A stretch of DNA of 64,000 bases from Deinandra increscens subsp. villosa (lineage: Eukaryota; Streptophyta; Magnoliopsida; Asterales; Asteraceae), in the NCBI GenBank assembly GCA_039602395.1, contig JBCNJP010000007.1, positions 124,778,957 through 124,842,956 on the forward strand, given 5' to 3'. The notes beneath the pieces were generated by a model. That model had not been told where the DNA came from. It saw nothing but the letters and a program-made list of their open reading frames with translations, and made no database searches. The position numbers and the translations under genes are program-made. The first letter of the stretch is position 1, and each line of letters begins with the position of its first letter. Shown here piece after piece: positions 22,061-33,653 of this stretch.

Positions 22061-24539
22061 TGTGTCTGTCTCTCTGGTCCTCTAGATATATATGTACATG
22101 GACTAGGTTGGGCAGGGCTGGGTCAGGTCTACACAATTCCAGTTCGTTCGATGTCGCCGGAGATTGCATCGGAGGATGAGGAGGAAGATTGGGAAGACAA
22201 CAACAACAATAATTAGAACGATTGGGGTTTCAAAGAGACGGGCAACTTGGATGGTCTTGGAGGAAGTACCCTCCTTGGGAATATGGAACAGTCTGGAGAA
22301 GAAAAGAACGTTGGAGACATCGAGAATGATGAGGCGACGGGTGTGGATGAGGAAGGCGATTTTTTGTCGAGGAAACATGCATGCAGGAGGTGATTGGCAA
22401 GGGTCCCACCAATTCTTCAGTTTTGGGCCATGTTGAACCGATTAGTGCTTTGGATAATTTTTTGGTGGATGGTGAATTACTTTCGGGTGTGGGCCAGGTT
22501 GGGCCTGAATTGTTTTAAGTGGATATCCCGACTGACAAAGAGATGGAGCCCAACGCGTTTTCTGCTCCTCAATTAGAAATTCCGGATCTGAATAGATCCG
22601 TTTCTTCTGGCGATGTCTCCCAGGGCGAAATCCCTGTATCCCTCCCTTTGTTTCCCAAAGCTCGGACTAAAGGAAGGAAAGCTTCTTCAGGAGCAAATCT
22701 GAATTACGTCCAGAGAGGGGGAGGATAATGGATCTTTTGGAATGCTATTTCCAAAAACAGGGGAGGAGGTTCTCGATCGACTTCGTCTGGGGTGTCTGGG
22801 GCCTCTTTAGACAGAATTTCTTCTAATGTGGGCGATCAATTGGCGGATTCGGATGACGTTTTGGAGGAAGTTTCGAACACTGTTAGGATCGGGGAGTGCG
22901 TTGGTATCAATTTACAGGGTTTTGAAGACCAAGTGGAAGGAGTTATCAAGGGTGATCGCACGAGATTATAATGGATCTGTTATGCCTTAACAGCAGGGGT
23001 TTGGGTGGTCCTAAAATTGGTTGGATTTCCCAATTGAGACGAACTCACAAAGCGTCGTTCGTTTGTATTCAGGAATCAAAGATGAGCGATATTGCTCGTA
23101 TTCCGGCCAGAGGGTTATGGGGTAGTAACAGAATGGCTTGGGATTGTGTTCCGGCTAGAGGAAGTTCCGGGGGCTTAAGTTCTGTTTGGGATCCTTCGTC
23201 GTTCTCGGTTAGTAATTCCATTAAACATGACAATTTCCTTTTAATATCAGGTATTATGTTGGGGTTACAGATTCAAATTAACATTATTAATGTCTATGCC
23301 CCTCAATCTAATCGTGATAAGTCCTCTTTGTGGAGCGAGATTTTGTATGTTATGAATCAGTTCACGGGGTTGTGGATGGTATTTGGTGACTTCAATGAAG
23401 TCCGATATCCGGAGGATCGATTGTTTTCAGCGTTTGATGCCAGGGGGGCTGATAATTTCAATAACTTCATTAACGAAGCGGGTCTGTCTGAATATCGGAT
23501 GGGGGGGGGGGGGGGCTCAATACACCTTCTCCTATGGTCAAGGAATCAATTTTAGTAAGATTGACCGTATTCTTGTTTGCAATAATTTCAAACTTCGATG
23601 GCCCAATGCCTCCTTTTTTGCTGCCCCTAGGCGTTGGTCGAATCACAATCCTTTCATCCTTAAGACGTCGTTTTATGACTTCGGGCCGATTCCATTTAAA
23701 TTCTTCTCCTCTTGGTTGGCTCACCAAGATCTTAGGCCTGTGGTGATTGAGGCGTATTCTGTTTCCATGAATAGGGGGAGGCCGGATTTGTACTTACATG
23801 GTAAATTAAAAAACATTAAAGTGGACATCAAAGATTGGGTTAGGGAGAAGAAGTTAAAGGAGGACGAAAAAAGGAAGGATTTGACTTTGGCATGTAATTT
23901 GTGGGATTCCATGTCTGAATTAAGAGTTCTGTCGGAGGATGAGATGATAGAGTGGGGCGATGCGAAGCGTGAATTAGAAACTCTAGAGGCTGAAAAAAAA
24001 GCCGATATGGCTCGAAAGGCGCGGATTAGGTGGGCGATCGATGGTGATGAGAACTCGGCCTTCTTTCACGGCTCTTTACGGGCTGGTTTTTCATCTAACA
24101 GAATCAATGGTATTCGCATTGGAGGGGATTGGGTGGCCGATCCTGTGGTTATTAAGGAGGAGGCAGTCAGACTCTTTAGAGATAAATTTAAGCCTAATTC
24201 TTCTAGGAGGCCCTTGATGTGTTGCGATGGTATTAATAAAATCTCAGACTCTGATGCATTGAATCTTATTGCGCCTTTCTCTTTTAAAGAAATCAAAGAG
24301 GCTGTTTGGGATTGTGGTAGTGATAAAGCCCCCGGGCCGGATGGCTTCAACTTCAAGTTTATCAAGCATTTTTGGGATATTCTTGGGAGGGATTTCAAAG
24401 CTGTTCTTGATCATTTTCATTTGGATGGGAGTCTTAGTAAAGCTTGTGCCTCATCGTTTATATGCCTTATTCCAAAAAAAGACGATCCTCAAGTGTTTTG
24501 GGATTTCCGGCCTATTACTCTCTTGGGTTGCATTCATAA
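22061..24539 (+). mobile_element. LINE 5' part, contig-end duplicate of 25040-27518
   Basis: This stretch ends exactly at the N gap and is identical to 25040-27518 apart from three substitutions I noticed (22516 T for C, 22726 T for A, 23382 T for G). The first two turn ORF1 codons into stops; the third changes Val to Phe in the endonuclease. A suffix of one contig equal to the prefix of the next is what an unmerged overlap looks like, so the content here should be counted once. It covers ORF1, the endonuclease, and the front of the reverse transcriptase. Confidence 0.85.
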
Positions 24540-25039
24540 NNNNNNNNNNNNNNNNNNNNNNNNNNNNNNNNNNNNNNNNNNNNNNNNNNNNNNNNNNNNN
24601 NNNNNNNNNNNNNNNNNNNNNNNNNNNNNNNNNNNNNNNNNNNNNNNNNNNNNNNNNNNNNNNNNNNNNNNNNNNNNNNNNNNNNNNNNNNNNNNNNNNN
24701 NNNNNNNNNNNNNNNNNNNNNNNNNNNNNNNNNNNNNNNNNNNNNNNNNNNNNNNNNNNNNNNNNNNNNNNNNNNNNNNNNNNNNNNNNNNNNNNNNNNN
24801 NNNNNNNNNNNNNNNNNNNNNNNNNNNNNNNNNNNNNNNNNNNNNNNNNNNNNNNNNNNNNNNNNNNNNNNNNNNNNNNNNNNNNNNNNNNNNNNNNNNN
24901 NNNNNNNNNNNNNNNNNNNNNNNNNNNNNNNNNNNNNNNNNNNNNNNNNNNNNNNNNNNNNNNNNNNNNNNNNNNNNNNNNNNNNNNNNNNNNNNNNNNN
25001 NNNNNNNNNNNNNNNNNNNNNNNNNNNNNNNNNNNNNNN
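24540..25039. other. Assembly gap, 500 N
   Basis: Exactly 500 undetermined bases, the conventional size for a gap of unknown length. Translations through it are meaningless. Confidence 1.
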
Positions 25040-25359
25040 TGTGTCTGTCTCTCTGGTCCTCTAGATATATATGTACATGGACTAGGTTGGGCAGGGCTGG
25101 GTCAGGTCTACACAATTCCAGTTCGTTCGATGTCGCCGGAGATTGCATCGGAGGATGAGGAGGAAGATTGGGAAGACAACAACAACAATAATTAGAACGA
25201 TTGGGGTTTCAAAGAGACGGGCAACTTGGATGGTCTTGGAGGAAGTACCCTCCTTGGGAATATGGAACAGTCTGGAGAAGAAAAGAACGTTGGAGACATC
25301 GAGAATGATGAGGCGACGGGTGTGGATGAGGAAGGCGATTTTTTGTCGAGGAAACATGC

Positions 25360-25950
25360 ATGCAGGAGGTGATTGGCAAGGGTCCCACCAATTCTTCAGT
25401 TTTGGGCCATGTTGAACCGATTAGTGCTTTGGATAATTTTTTGGTGGATGGTGAATTACTTTCGGGTGTGGGCCAGGTTGGGCCTGAATTGTTTCAAGTG
25501 GATATCCCGACTGACAAAGAGATGGAGCCCAACGCGTTTTCTGCTCCTCAATTAGAAATTCCGGATCTGAATAGATCCGTTTCTTCTGGCGATGTCTCCC
25601 AGGGCGAAATCCCTGTATCCCTCCCTTTGTTTCCCAAAGCTCGGACTAAAGGAAGGAAAGCTTCTTCAGGAGCAAATCTGAATTACGTCCAGAGAGGGGG
25701 AGGAAAATGGATCTTTTGGAATGCTATTTCCAAAAACAGGGGAGGAGGTTCTCGATCGACTTCGTCTGGGGTGTCTGGGGCCTCTTTAGACAGAATTTCT
25801 TCTAATGTGGGCGATCAATTGGCGGATTCGGATGACGTTTTGGAGGAAGTTTCGAACACTGTTAGGATCGGGGAGTGCGTTGGTATCAATTTACAGGGTT
25901 TTGAAGACCAAGTGGAAGGAGTTATCAAGGGTGATCGCACGAGATTATAA
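25360..25950 (+). pseudogene. LINE ORF1 (gag-like), C-terminal part
   Basis: A 196-codon frame that runs into ORF2. It is rich in Ser, Gly and acidic residues and shows no zinc knuckle or RRM, so it is probably only the tail of a gag-like protein. An upstream frame at about 25129-25195 (beginning MSPEIASEDEEED) stops at NNNNN and a further acidic stretch (GDIENDEATGVDEEGD) lies in a different frame, so the N-terminal part is broken by a stop and a frameshift. The stop TAA overlaps the ORF2 start by one base. Confidence 0.6.
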
Positions 25951-28900
25951 TGGATCTGTTATGCCTTAACAGCAGGGGTTTGGGTGGTCCTAAAATTGGT
26001 TGGATTTCCCAATTGAGACGAACTCACAAAGCGTCGTTCGTTTGTATTCAGGAATCAAAGATGAGCGATATTGCTCGTATTCCGGCCAGAGGGTTATGGG
26101 GTAGTAACAGAATGGCTTGGGATTGTGTTCCGGCTAGAGGAAGTTCCGGGGGCTTAAGTTCTGTTTGGGATCCTTCGTCGTTCTCGGTTAGTAATTCCAT
26201 TAAACATGACAATTTCCTTTTAATATCAGGTATTATGTTGGGGTTACAGATTCAAATTAACATTATTAATGTCTATGCCCCTCAATCTAATCGTGATAAG
26301 TCCTCTTTGTGGAGCGAGATTTTGTATGTTATGAATCAGTTCACGGGGTTGTGGATGGTAGTTGGTGACTTCAATGAAGTCCGATATCCGGAGGATCGAT
26401 TGTTTTCAGCGTTTGATGCCAGGGGGGCTGATAATTTCAATAACTTCATTAACGAAGCGGGTCTGTCTGAATATCGGATGGGGGGGGGGGGGGGCTCAAT
26501 ACACCTTCTCCTATGGTCAAGGAATCAATTTTAGTAAGATTGACCGTATTCTTGTTTGCAATAATTTCAAACTTCGATGGCCCAATGCCTCCTTTTTTGC
26601 TGCCCCTAGGCGTTGGTCGAATCACAATCCTTTCATCCTTAAGACGTCGTTTTATGACTTCGGGCCGATTCCATTTAAATTCTTCTCCTCTTGGTTGGCT
26701 CACCAAGATCTTAGGCCTGTGGTGATTGAGGCGTATTCTGTTTCCATGAATAGGGGGAGGCCGGATTTGTACTTACATGGTAAATTAAAAAACATTAAAG
26801 TGGACATCAAAGATTGGGTTAGGGAGAAGAAGTTAAAGGAGGACGAAAAAAGGAAGGATTTGACTTTGGCATGTAATTTGTGGGATTCCATGTCTGAATT
26901 AAGAGTTCTGTCGGAGGATGAGATGATAGAGTGGGGCGATGCGAAGCGTGAATTAGAAACTCTAGAGGCTGAAAAAAAAGCCGATATGGCTCGAAAGGCG
27001 CGGATTAGGTGGGCGATCGATGGTGATGAGAACTCGGCCTTCTTTCACGGCTCTTTACGGGCTGGTTTTTCATCTAACAGAATCAATGGTATTCGCATTG
27101 GAGGGGATTGGGTGGCCGATCCTGTGGTTATTAAGGAGGAGGCAGTCAGACTCTTTAGAGATAAATTTAAGCCTAATTCTTCTAGGAGGCCCTTGATGTG
27201 TTGCGATGGTATTAATAAAATCTCAGACTCTGATGCATTGAATCTTATTGCGCCTTTCTCTTTTAAAGAAATCAAAGAGGCTGTTTGGGATTGTGGTAGT
27301 GATAAAGCCCCCGGGCCGGATGGCTTCAACTTCAAGTTTATCAAGCATTTTTGGGATATTCTTGGGAGGGATTTCAAAGCTGTTCTTGATCATTTTCATT
27401 TGGATGGGAGTCTTAGTAAAGCTTGTGCCTCATCGTTTATATGCCTTATTCCAAAAAAAGACGATCCTCAAGTGTTTTGGGATTTCCGGCCTATTACTCT
27501 CTTGGGTTGCATTCATAAGGTCATCTTGAAAGTCCTTGCGAATCGTGTTAAGAAGATTATGAATACGATTCTATCGGAGAACCAAATGGCTTTTGTGGCC
27601 GGGCGAAATATTATTGATGGCCCCCTCATGTTGAATGAAATTATTTCATGGCTTAAGAAGTCTAAGGGTGAAGCTTTATTGTTTAAAATCGACTTTAATA
27701 AAGCTTACGACTCAATTGAGTGGGATTTTGTAGACTCAATTCTCGGGCAAATGAACTTTCCCCCTCTTTGGAGAAAATGGGTGAATGGGATTTTGAAAGC
27801 TTCGAGATCTTCTATTCTTCTTAACGGGTCTCCTAGCGTTGAATTTGATGGCTTCAAAGGTATTCGTCAAGGGGACCCCTTATCCCCGTTTTTGTTCATC
27901 ATAGCAATGGAAGCGTTTCATTGGATGCTTTCCAAAGCTTCCTCTTTGGGGATTTTCCATGGGCTCCAACTTCCCCTTAACGGTCCGAATATCACTCATT
28001 TTCTTTTCGCGGATGACGCTTTAATCCTTGGACAATGGTCTTTAGGTAATTGTCTTAATCTAAGGAGATTGTTGTTGTGCTTTTTCATCGTTTCGGGCCT
28101 TAAGGTGAATCTCAACAAATGTGGTTTAACCGGTTTGAACGTGGCTGATTCTGAGATTGAAGACAAGGCTGCAATTTTCGGTTGTAAGGTTTGCAATTTG
28201 CCTTTTGATTATCTTGGTCTTGTGGTGGTGGTGGGGGGGGGGGGGGGGAATGAATCAAAAGAAAAATTGGAGTAAGGTCATTGAGGTTTTCCGTTCTAGA
28301 TTATCGAATTGGAAAGCTAGAAACTTGTCTATGGGGGGAGACTTACTCTTGTCAAAGCGGTGCTCGATTCGCTCCCTACTTACTATTTTTTCCTTTATAA
28401 GGCCCCCAAAAAAGTTATTAATGAGCTTGAAAAAATTCGGTTTCGTTTTCTTTGGAGGGGAAACTCGGATAAAAGGAAAATTCATTGGGTCTCTAGAGAG
28501 TCCATTCTCAAACCCATCAAGGATGGGGGTTTAGGTCTGGTGGCTTTAGAGACCTCAAATAAGTGCTTATTGGCTAAATGGTTTTCGCGTTTCAAATCGG
28601 AAAATAATAGTCTTTGGCGTAAAGTGATTCAAAGTATTCATGGTTGTCTGTCTTCGAATTCTCATTTGTGGATTCCTTTGAAGAATGTGTACTGTGGTGT
28701 TTGGAAGTCGATTGGGAAGTTGTCGACTGAGTTCAATTCTATGGGGGATTAACCTTCAAAATCTTATTGTCTTTGAGGAGGGGTGCTGGAGATGGACCGA
28801 AGACCCATCTGGGTTCTTTTCTGTTCGTTCCCTCAAGAGGTTTGTGGCTTCCATGGCTGGTCAACCGATCGAGGTGGGGCTGGACTGGTGCAACCTTGTC

Positions 28901-29323
28901 CCTCTTAAGGTTAATTTGCTTTTATGGAGAGCCTTGCTTGACCGTCTGCCGACAAAAGTTGCTCTTCAAAGAAGAAACATTTGGACCCCCTCGGACAACT
29001 GTGTTTTATGTAGAGAAGGTACGGAGACGGTTTCCCATTTATTTACGGGATGCGCTTTTAGCGATTCGGTGTGGCAATCGGTGGCGTAATGGTGCAAAAT
29101 TCCTCCGGTTTTTGCTTTTTCGATCAAGGACCTTCTTCAAATTCATAAGTTCTTTCCGAGGTTGTCGTGGAAATATAAAGCTTTGTACGTCATCTTCCTC
29201 GCGGGCTGTTGGTGTATTTGGAGGGAGCGGAATCAAGCGGTCTTCAATCATCGAACTACTTCGATTCAAAGGGTTTTCTTGGAGATAAAAAATTTGAGCT
29301 TTTTTTGGTTTCATAATCGTTAG
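25950..29323 (+). pseudogene. LINE ORF2: AP endonuclease, reverse transcriptase, zf-RVT
   Basis: The frame begins MDLLCLNSRGLGG and has the APE-type endonuclease (CIQESKM, NVYAPQ, GDFNEVR). After a shift at the G run 26480-26494 it continues with SKIDRILV and NHNPFIL, then the reverse transcriptase: DKAPGPDGFNF, DFRPITLLGC, AFVAGRNIIDG, KIDFNKAYDSIEWDF, GIRQGDPLSPFLF, and the catalytic FADD in HFLFADDALIL. Further shifts occur at G runs 28233-28248, 28333-28338 and 28743-28747, each of which restores homology in a neighbouring frame. The C-terminus has the zinc-binding domain (LVPLKVNLLLWRALLDRLPT, CVLCREGTETVSHLFTGC) and one in-frame stop before WCKIPPVFAF, then ends at 29321-29323. It would retrotranscribe LINE RNA at a nicked target if intact. 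Confidence 0.88.
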
Positions 29324-29457
29324 TAAGAATTTCTCAGTTAGTCTTCATGACTGGCTCCTTTTCTCTTTGTAATTGTGACTGTTTTTGGGGCTGCTAGTTT
29401 CTTGCTAGCAGTTCCCTTTGTTTCTTTCTAATGAATGTTCGCTGTTAAAAAAAAAAA

Positions 29458-30369
29458 CGGTCACACCTCACACCTTCTTGAATTCGAAATAAATATATTA
29501 TAATCATTCCATTCTATACTTACACGTTAATTAGTAGATTCCACTCTCTAAGCTTAAATTTAATTTTGGTCTCTCTACCCCGTACTTCATTTTCAATAAT
29601 ATATAGATGGTGAGTTTAGTAGTAAATCATGAAGGTTTTATGATTAGAGTAAACTAGGAATATTACCCGTGTGTTGCGGTAGCAAGGTTTTATGTTTAGT
29701 AGTAAATCTACGGTCGCAACGGGTAAATATTACCCGTGTGTTGCGGTTGCATCGGGTAGCACAATTTCAAAAACCATTTAGTATTTAACGTTACGGTGAA
29801 TAACACGTTATTTTAGAATCGTAAAGTATTTTTAAACAAATTCCTATATCCTATGTTTAAAATTTGTTACAGATACCAACTATAATACCCTGTCATAACA
29901 AATTTATGTTTTCAACATTAAACAAAACCAATGACTTTATAAAGTTTATATCAAGGAAAGTAAAGTAGTACTCTAGGCTTAATCTAGTAAGAGTACGTAG
30001 AAACCACGGCAAGCAACATTAAGTTATGTTGGCCTTATTGTGTTGTAGAAAGAGGGAAGGGGTGAATTTTGTCATATTCCATAGCAACATTAAGTTATGT
30101 CCGGCCCTATCCCTATTTTGGTCCAAGCTTCGCCCAGACCATCTCGGCCCCTTATCTCAAAGGAAACAACATAAGTTATAAACTAATGCATAATCCGTAC
30201 AAAGATACGTTTTACAGGTAAACAAGTTTAGAAATTACAGAGGAACAATAATATTGCATTTAATCAAGCATGATATCTTCACTCTCATAAGCATACCTAG
30301 CTATATAATATTATTGAATATGGATCTATTTTTATTAATAGTTTTCAATACGTAGTTTATCCTTTTTTT
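29458..30369. other. Intergenic with Helitron remnants
   Basis: No gene. Apart from the Helitron terminus listed separately the sequence is unassigned; a CAACATTAAGTTATGT string occurs twice near 30016 and 30083. Confidence 0.35.
29648..29759 (-). mobile_element. Helitron 3' terminus with partial duplication
   Basis: On the minus strand ACCCG...CGGGT stem sequences flank CAACCGCAACACA, followed by TAATATTCCTAG and T, the Helitron 3' form. The block ATTACCCGTGTGTTGCGGT appears at 29663 and again at 29727, so the terminus is doubled, with TTTAGTAGTAAATC repeated too. No helicase gene is seen. Confidence 0.45.
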
Positions 30370-30628
30370 GCTTTTACTATCAACATGTAATGGAAACGTG
30401 GAAGGACACACTTGTCATGAGTTGGTTTCACCATGCCAAAATCAATGTACTTTTTCTTTGCTTACGTTTGTGGGTTGTTAAACACACATTATAAACACAC
30501 ACAAGTTAATCGTGTCATCTCGGTGGATTGACAAGTTAATGAGTTTCGAGTTGACGGGTTGAATTCTTCGACCCTAACCCAACTCATATACTTATCTGTG
30601 TAGTGTCATGTTGGACCCACCTAAATCA
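30370..30628. repeat. Dispersed repeat R1, copy 2
   Basis: Second copy of the sequence at 16485-16840, in the same orientation, without its internal extra 80 bp. Landmarks GGTTTCACCATG, TTTGTGGGTTGTTAAAC and GACGGGTTGAATTCTTC are shared. Confidence 0.65.
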
Positions 30629-30997
30629 CAACATGTTCGGATTGTACTTCTGGTCGTTATGTTCATCTATGAATATGTGTACATGTCTAGCTATTTTTCG
30701 TTGTTTTTGTTTCTTTGTCTCTCAATTTCAATTAACAAATTTTGGTTTACATATTTAGCTCGATTTTAGAATAGCGAACGAGAAGAATTTAACAATTGAA
30801 TAGTTAGTACCTATAAAATAAAATTATTAAAAGTGGAGAGTTACGAAAGGTTACATAAAAAGTTAATTTCACTTTTAAAAGTTTATACTTGGAGGAAAAA
30901 TTAACATTTTTAGTCTTTAAAATACTAAATCTAAAGAACCCCTAAAATAGGTAACTCACTAATTCGATTGGTCGTATTCAAATTGACATTTTTTAAA

Positions 30998-32315
30998 GGG
31001 AAAAAGACGAAAATAGCCTCTTTGACCAAGTTTGGGACGAAAATAGCCCCATGAAATTTTTTTCCCAACTTTTAGCCCTACCTTAACGGTCGTTAACGAC
31101 CTCCATTGAAGCCCAAAACGACCGTTCTCGATGACCAACCACGGAGCGACATGTGTCATCCACGGTCGTTAATACCTAGCTTGGAAAGGTCGTCGACGAC
31201 CGTCGTTTTCCGTCAAACGACCGCCGACATTTTTCGTCTCCAGGAATCTTGGAACATTGTCTGACGGCCTTGTCGGGTGTGTGTCGACGTTCTGAGGTCG
31301 TAACGACCGTGGTCGACGACGACCACAGTTACAGTCGTAACGACCGTTATTGGATTTAATTATTTTTTTTAAATTTTAAAATAATTCCATGGTCGTTTCG
31401 ACCATAGTCGTTGGCGACCACACATGTGGTCTTCAACGACCATAGTCGTTTCGACCGTGTATGAGGTCGTTTCGACCGTTCTTTCTCATATAATTAATAA
31501 TTAAATGATAATTAATTAACCATTACAATTCACAAGGTAATTAAATGATAACTAATTGTCCTTTTTTTTCAAAATACTATCAATTAATTATTGCAATTAA
31601 ATGATAATTAATTGTTCTTTTTTCCAAAACAGTATCAATTAATTATTGCAATTAAATGATAATTAATTATCTCTTTTTCCAAAGCACTATCAATTAATTA
31701 TTGTAATTAAATGATAATTAATTAATCATTTTCAATGAAAGGCCCTTTTTTCCAAAGCACTATCGCAATAATTACTTTACCTTGTGAATTGTAATGGTCA
31801 ATTAATTATCATTTAATTATTAATTATATGAGAAAGAACGGTCGAAACGACCTCATACACGGTCGAAACGAATATGGTCGTTGAAGACCACATGTGTGGT
31901 CGCCAACGACTATGGTCGAAACGACCATGGAATTATTTTAAAATTTAAAAAAAATAATTAAATCCGATAACGGTCGTTACGACTGTAACTGTGGTCGTCG
32001 TCGACCACGGTCGTTACGACCTCAGAACGTCGACACACACCCGACAAGGCTGTCAGACAATGTTCCAAGATTCCTGGAGACGAAAAATGTCGGCGGTCGT
32101 TTGACGGAAAACGACGGTCGTCGACGACCTTTCCAAGGTATTAACGACCGTGGATGACACATGTCGCTCCGTGGTTGGTCATCGAGAACGGTCGTTTTGG
32201 GTTTCAATGGAGGTCGTTAACGACCGTTAAGGTAGGGCTAAAAGTTGGGAAAAAAATTCATGGGGCTATTTTCGTCCCAAACTTGGTCAAAGAGGCTATT
32301 TTCGTCTTTTTCCCT
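30998..32315. mobile_element. Mutator-type foldback element (1.3 kb) rich in GGTCGT/ACGACC
   Basis: Two long arms (about 30998-31520 and 31780-32315) are near-perfect reverse complements, starting GGGAAAAAGACGAAAATAGC and ending in its mirror. The flanks carry the 9-bp duplication TTTTTTAAA (30989-30997, 32316-32324), though in a homopolymer-rich context. The arms are studded with short palindromes such as GGTCGTTAACGACC, GGTCGTCGACGACC and GGTCGTTTCGACC. The centre (about 31500-31740) has tandem AT-rich units of about 60 bp with CAATTAATTATTGCAATTAA. No protein is encoded. Confidence 0.75.
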
Positions 32316-32324
32316 TTTTTTAAA

Positions 32325-32789
32325 CGGGTCATGTTCACACGGATCTACTTTGATAATCATTGGCAGACCCAAAACCTACTTTTTATTGTATTGTTTCCGA
32401 TGAACTCTCCTCAAATAGCTATAATAAAAAAGACATTACTAGTACTCACCATTTTGGTTCAAGAACCCCTTATTCAAGTGTTGACCCGACCCAAACAACC
32501 AATTTTTATCCTAATAAATACCCTTCAAAACCTTAAACTTTATAGAATTATAGTGTAATTAGCTATTTAATGCCGTTCAAAAAAAAATTAGCTATTTAAT
32601 ATCTGCCTCTACTTATTATAGGATTAATCAATGCCTCAGTATATAAAAGCACAAGTGCCTCAAGACTCCAACAAATTGAGATCAAGAATCATGTACTCCC
32701 ATGAACAAAGATCTCATGTGTAGTCAAAGATTATCTTGAACATATAACATAAATGCTTCACATAAATTGGAATTTGGAACCATGAATTA
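32325..32789. other. Intergenic, nothing recognised
   Basis: AT-rich spacer between two transposons; no gene supported. Confidence 0.4.
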
Positions 32790-33126
32790 GGCCACCCGGT
32801 ATACTGGCGCCAAACTCCCGTTAACCGCGTTATGCGACGCTAAACACCGTCCCCCCTAGGCGTTATAGGGGGGCGCCATAAATTGGCGTTAAAAGTTCAA
32901 CGCGCGTTAAGGAGAAAGATATTGGGTCCAGATCCAATCACAGAATTCCATTTATTTTTTATTTTTATTTTTATTTTTATTTGTTTAATTAATAAAAAAC
33001 AACCCACTTTAACACCACACTTTAACACCATGTATACCACACTTCGTGTTAAAGTGTCGTGTTATTCAGTCATCGCCCACGTGGCACTTTAACACCACCA
33101 ATATAACACAATTATACCACATGCCC
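32790..33126. mobile_element. Tourist/Harbinger-like MITE, family C (337 bp)
   Basis: Ends GGCCACCCGGTATACTGGCG and, inverted from the right, GGGCATGTGGTATAATTGTG agree at 13 of 20 bases. TTA lies on both sides (32787-32789, 33127-33129). Inner parts contain repeated CTTTAACACCA strings. No coding capacity. Confidence 0.65.
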
Positions 33127-33540
33127 TTAGCATGTCAAACTGCAATTAAGTAGCTAAAAGTCTCAGTAATTGGTAGGCAAAAGTTCTCAAAATACTCTAA
33201 CCATTGACTAATATTGAATACCGCCTAGTATCAAAACCGAAATTAGGCGAAATCAAATCACGGTATCCGTACCGTTTTTGTTTGGTCAGTACAGGTTTAG
33301 TATGATATCGGTACAAAAATCGATGCAAGTTTTTGTTCCCTTTTCACTTTTAAGAAGCACACAGAAAGGGAACCAAGATCAACCTATAACGTGCACTATG
33401 CTTATGCAAGCACAGAAAATATCCTCCTCATATATAAGCACTAATGTTTGAGTTTTCTGATTTCATCATAACTTTTGAAATCTCTGATTTAATTCTCTAC
33501 ACGTTAAGAATATCAGGTCAACTACCTTCTTTGTCGATTG

Positions 33541-33632
33541 GTAGTAAAGTGATGGCTCTCCAACCAAAAAGCTATGAGCTCAAATCCTGTAAAAGACATG
33601 TGTGTTGATTTAGTTGTTAAAAAAATGTTAAA
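33541..33632 (+). mobile_element. Short SINE with 21-bp target duplication
   Basis: A pol III-like box A region (GTAGTAAAGTGATGG) and box B-like GAGCTCAAATCCTG are followed by an A-rich tail. Direct repeats AACTACCTTCTTTGTC-ATTG lie at 33520-33540 and 33633-33653 with one difference, which is the target duplication of a LINE-mobilised insertion. Confidence 0.6.
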
Positions 33633-33653
33633 AACTACCTTCTTTGTCAATTG

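Larger units (their letters stand above)
25040..29457 (+). mobile_element. L1-type LINE (non-LTR retrotransposon)
   Basis: A plus-strand non-LTR retrotransposon with ORF1, ORF2 (endonuclease, reverse transcriptase, zinc-binding C-terminus), a 3' UTR of about 120 bp and an A-tail at 29447-29457. The 5' end is uncertain because the contig starts inside the element; upstream sequence is seen in the overlapping contig from about 22004. A target-site duplication was not found. ORF1 ends and ORF2 begins in an overlapping TAATG. The element is not intact: ORF2 carries frameshifts in G runs and a stop near the end. Confidence 0.9.

Noticed and set aside
24269..25195. Long frames of 204-591 codons crossing the N gap
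   Set aside because: They are open only because N codons are not stops. The real content is the LINE reverse transcriptase on the left and ORF1 leader on the right.
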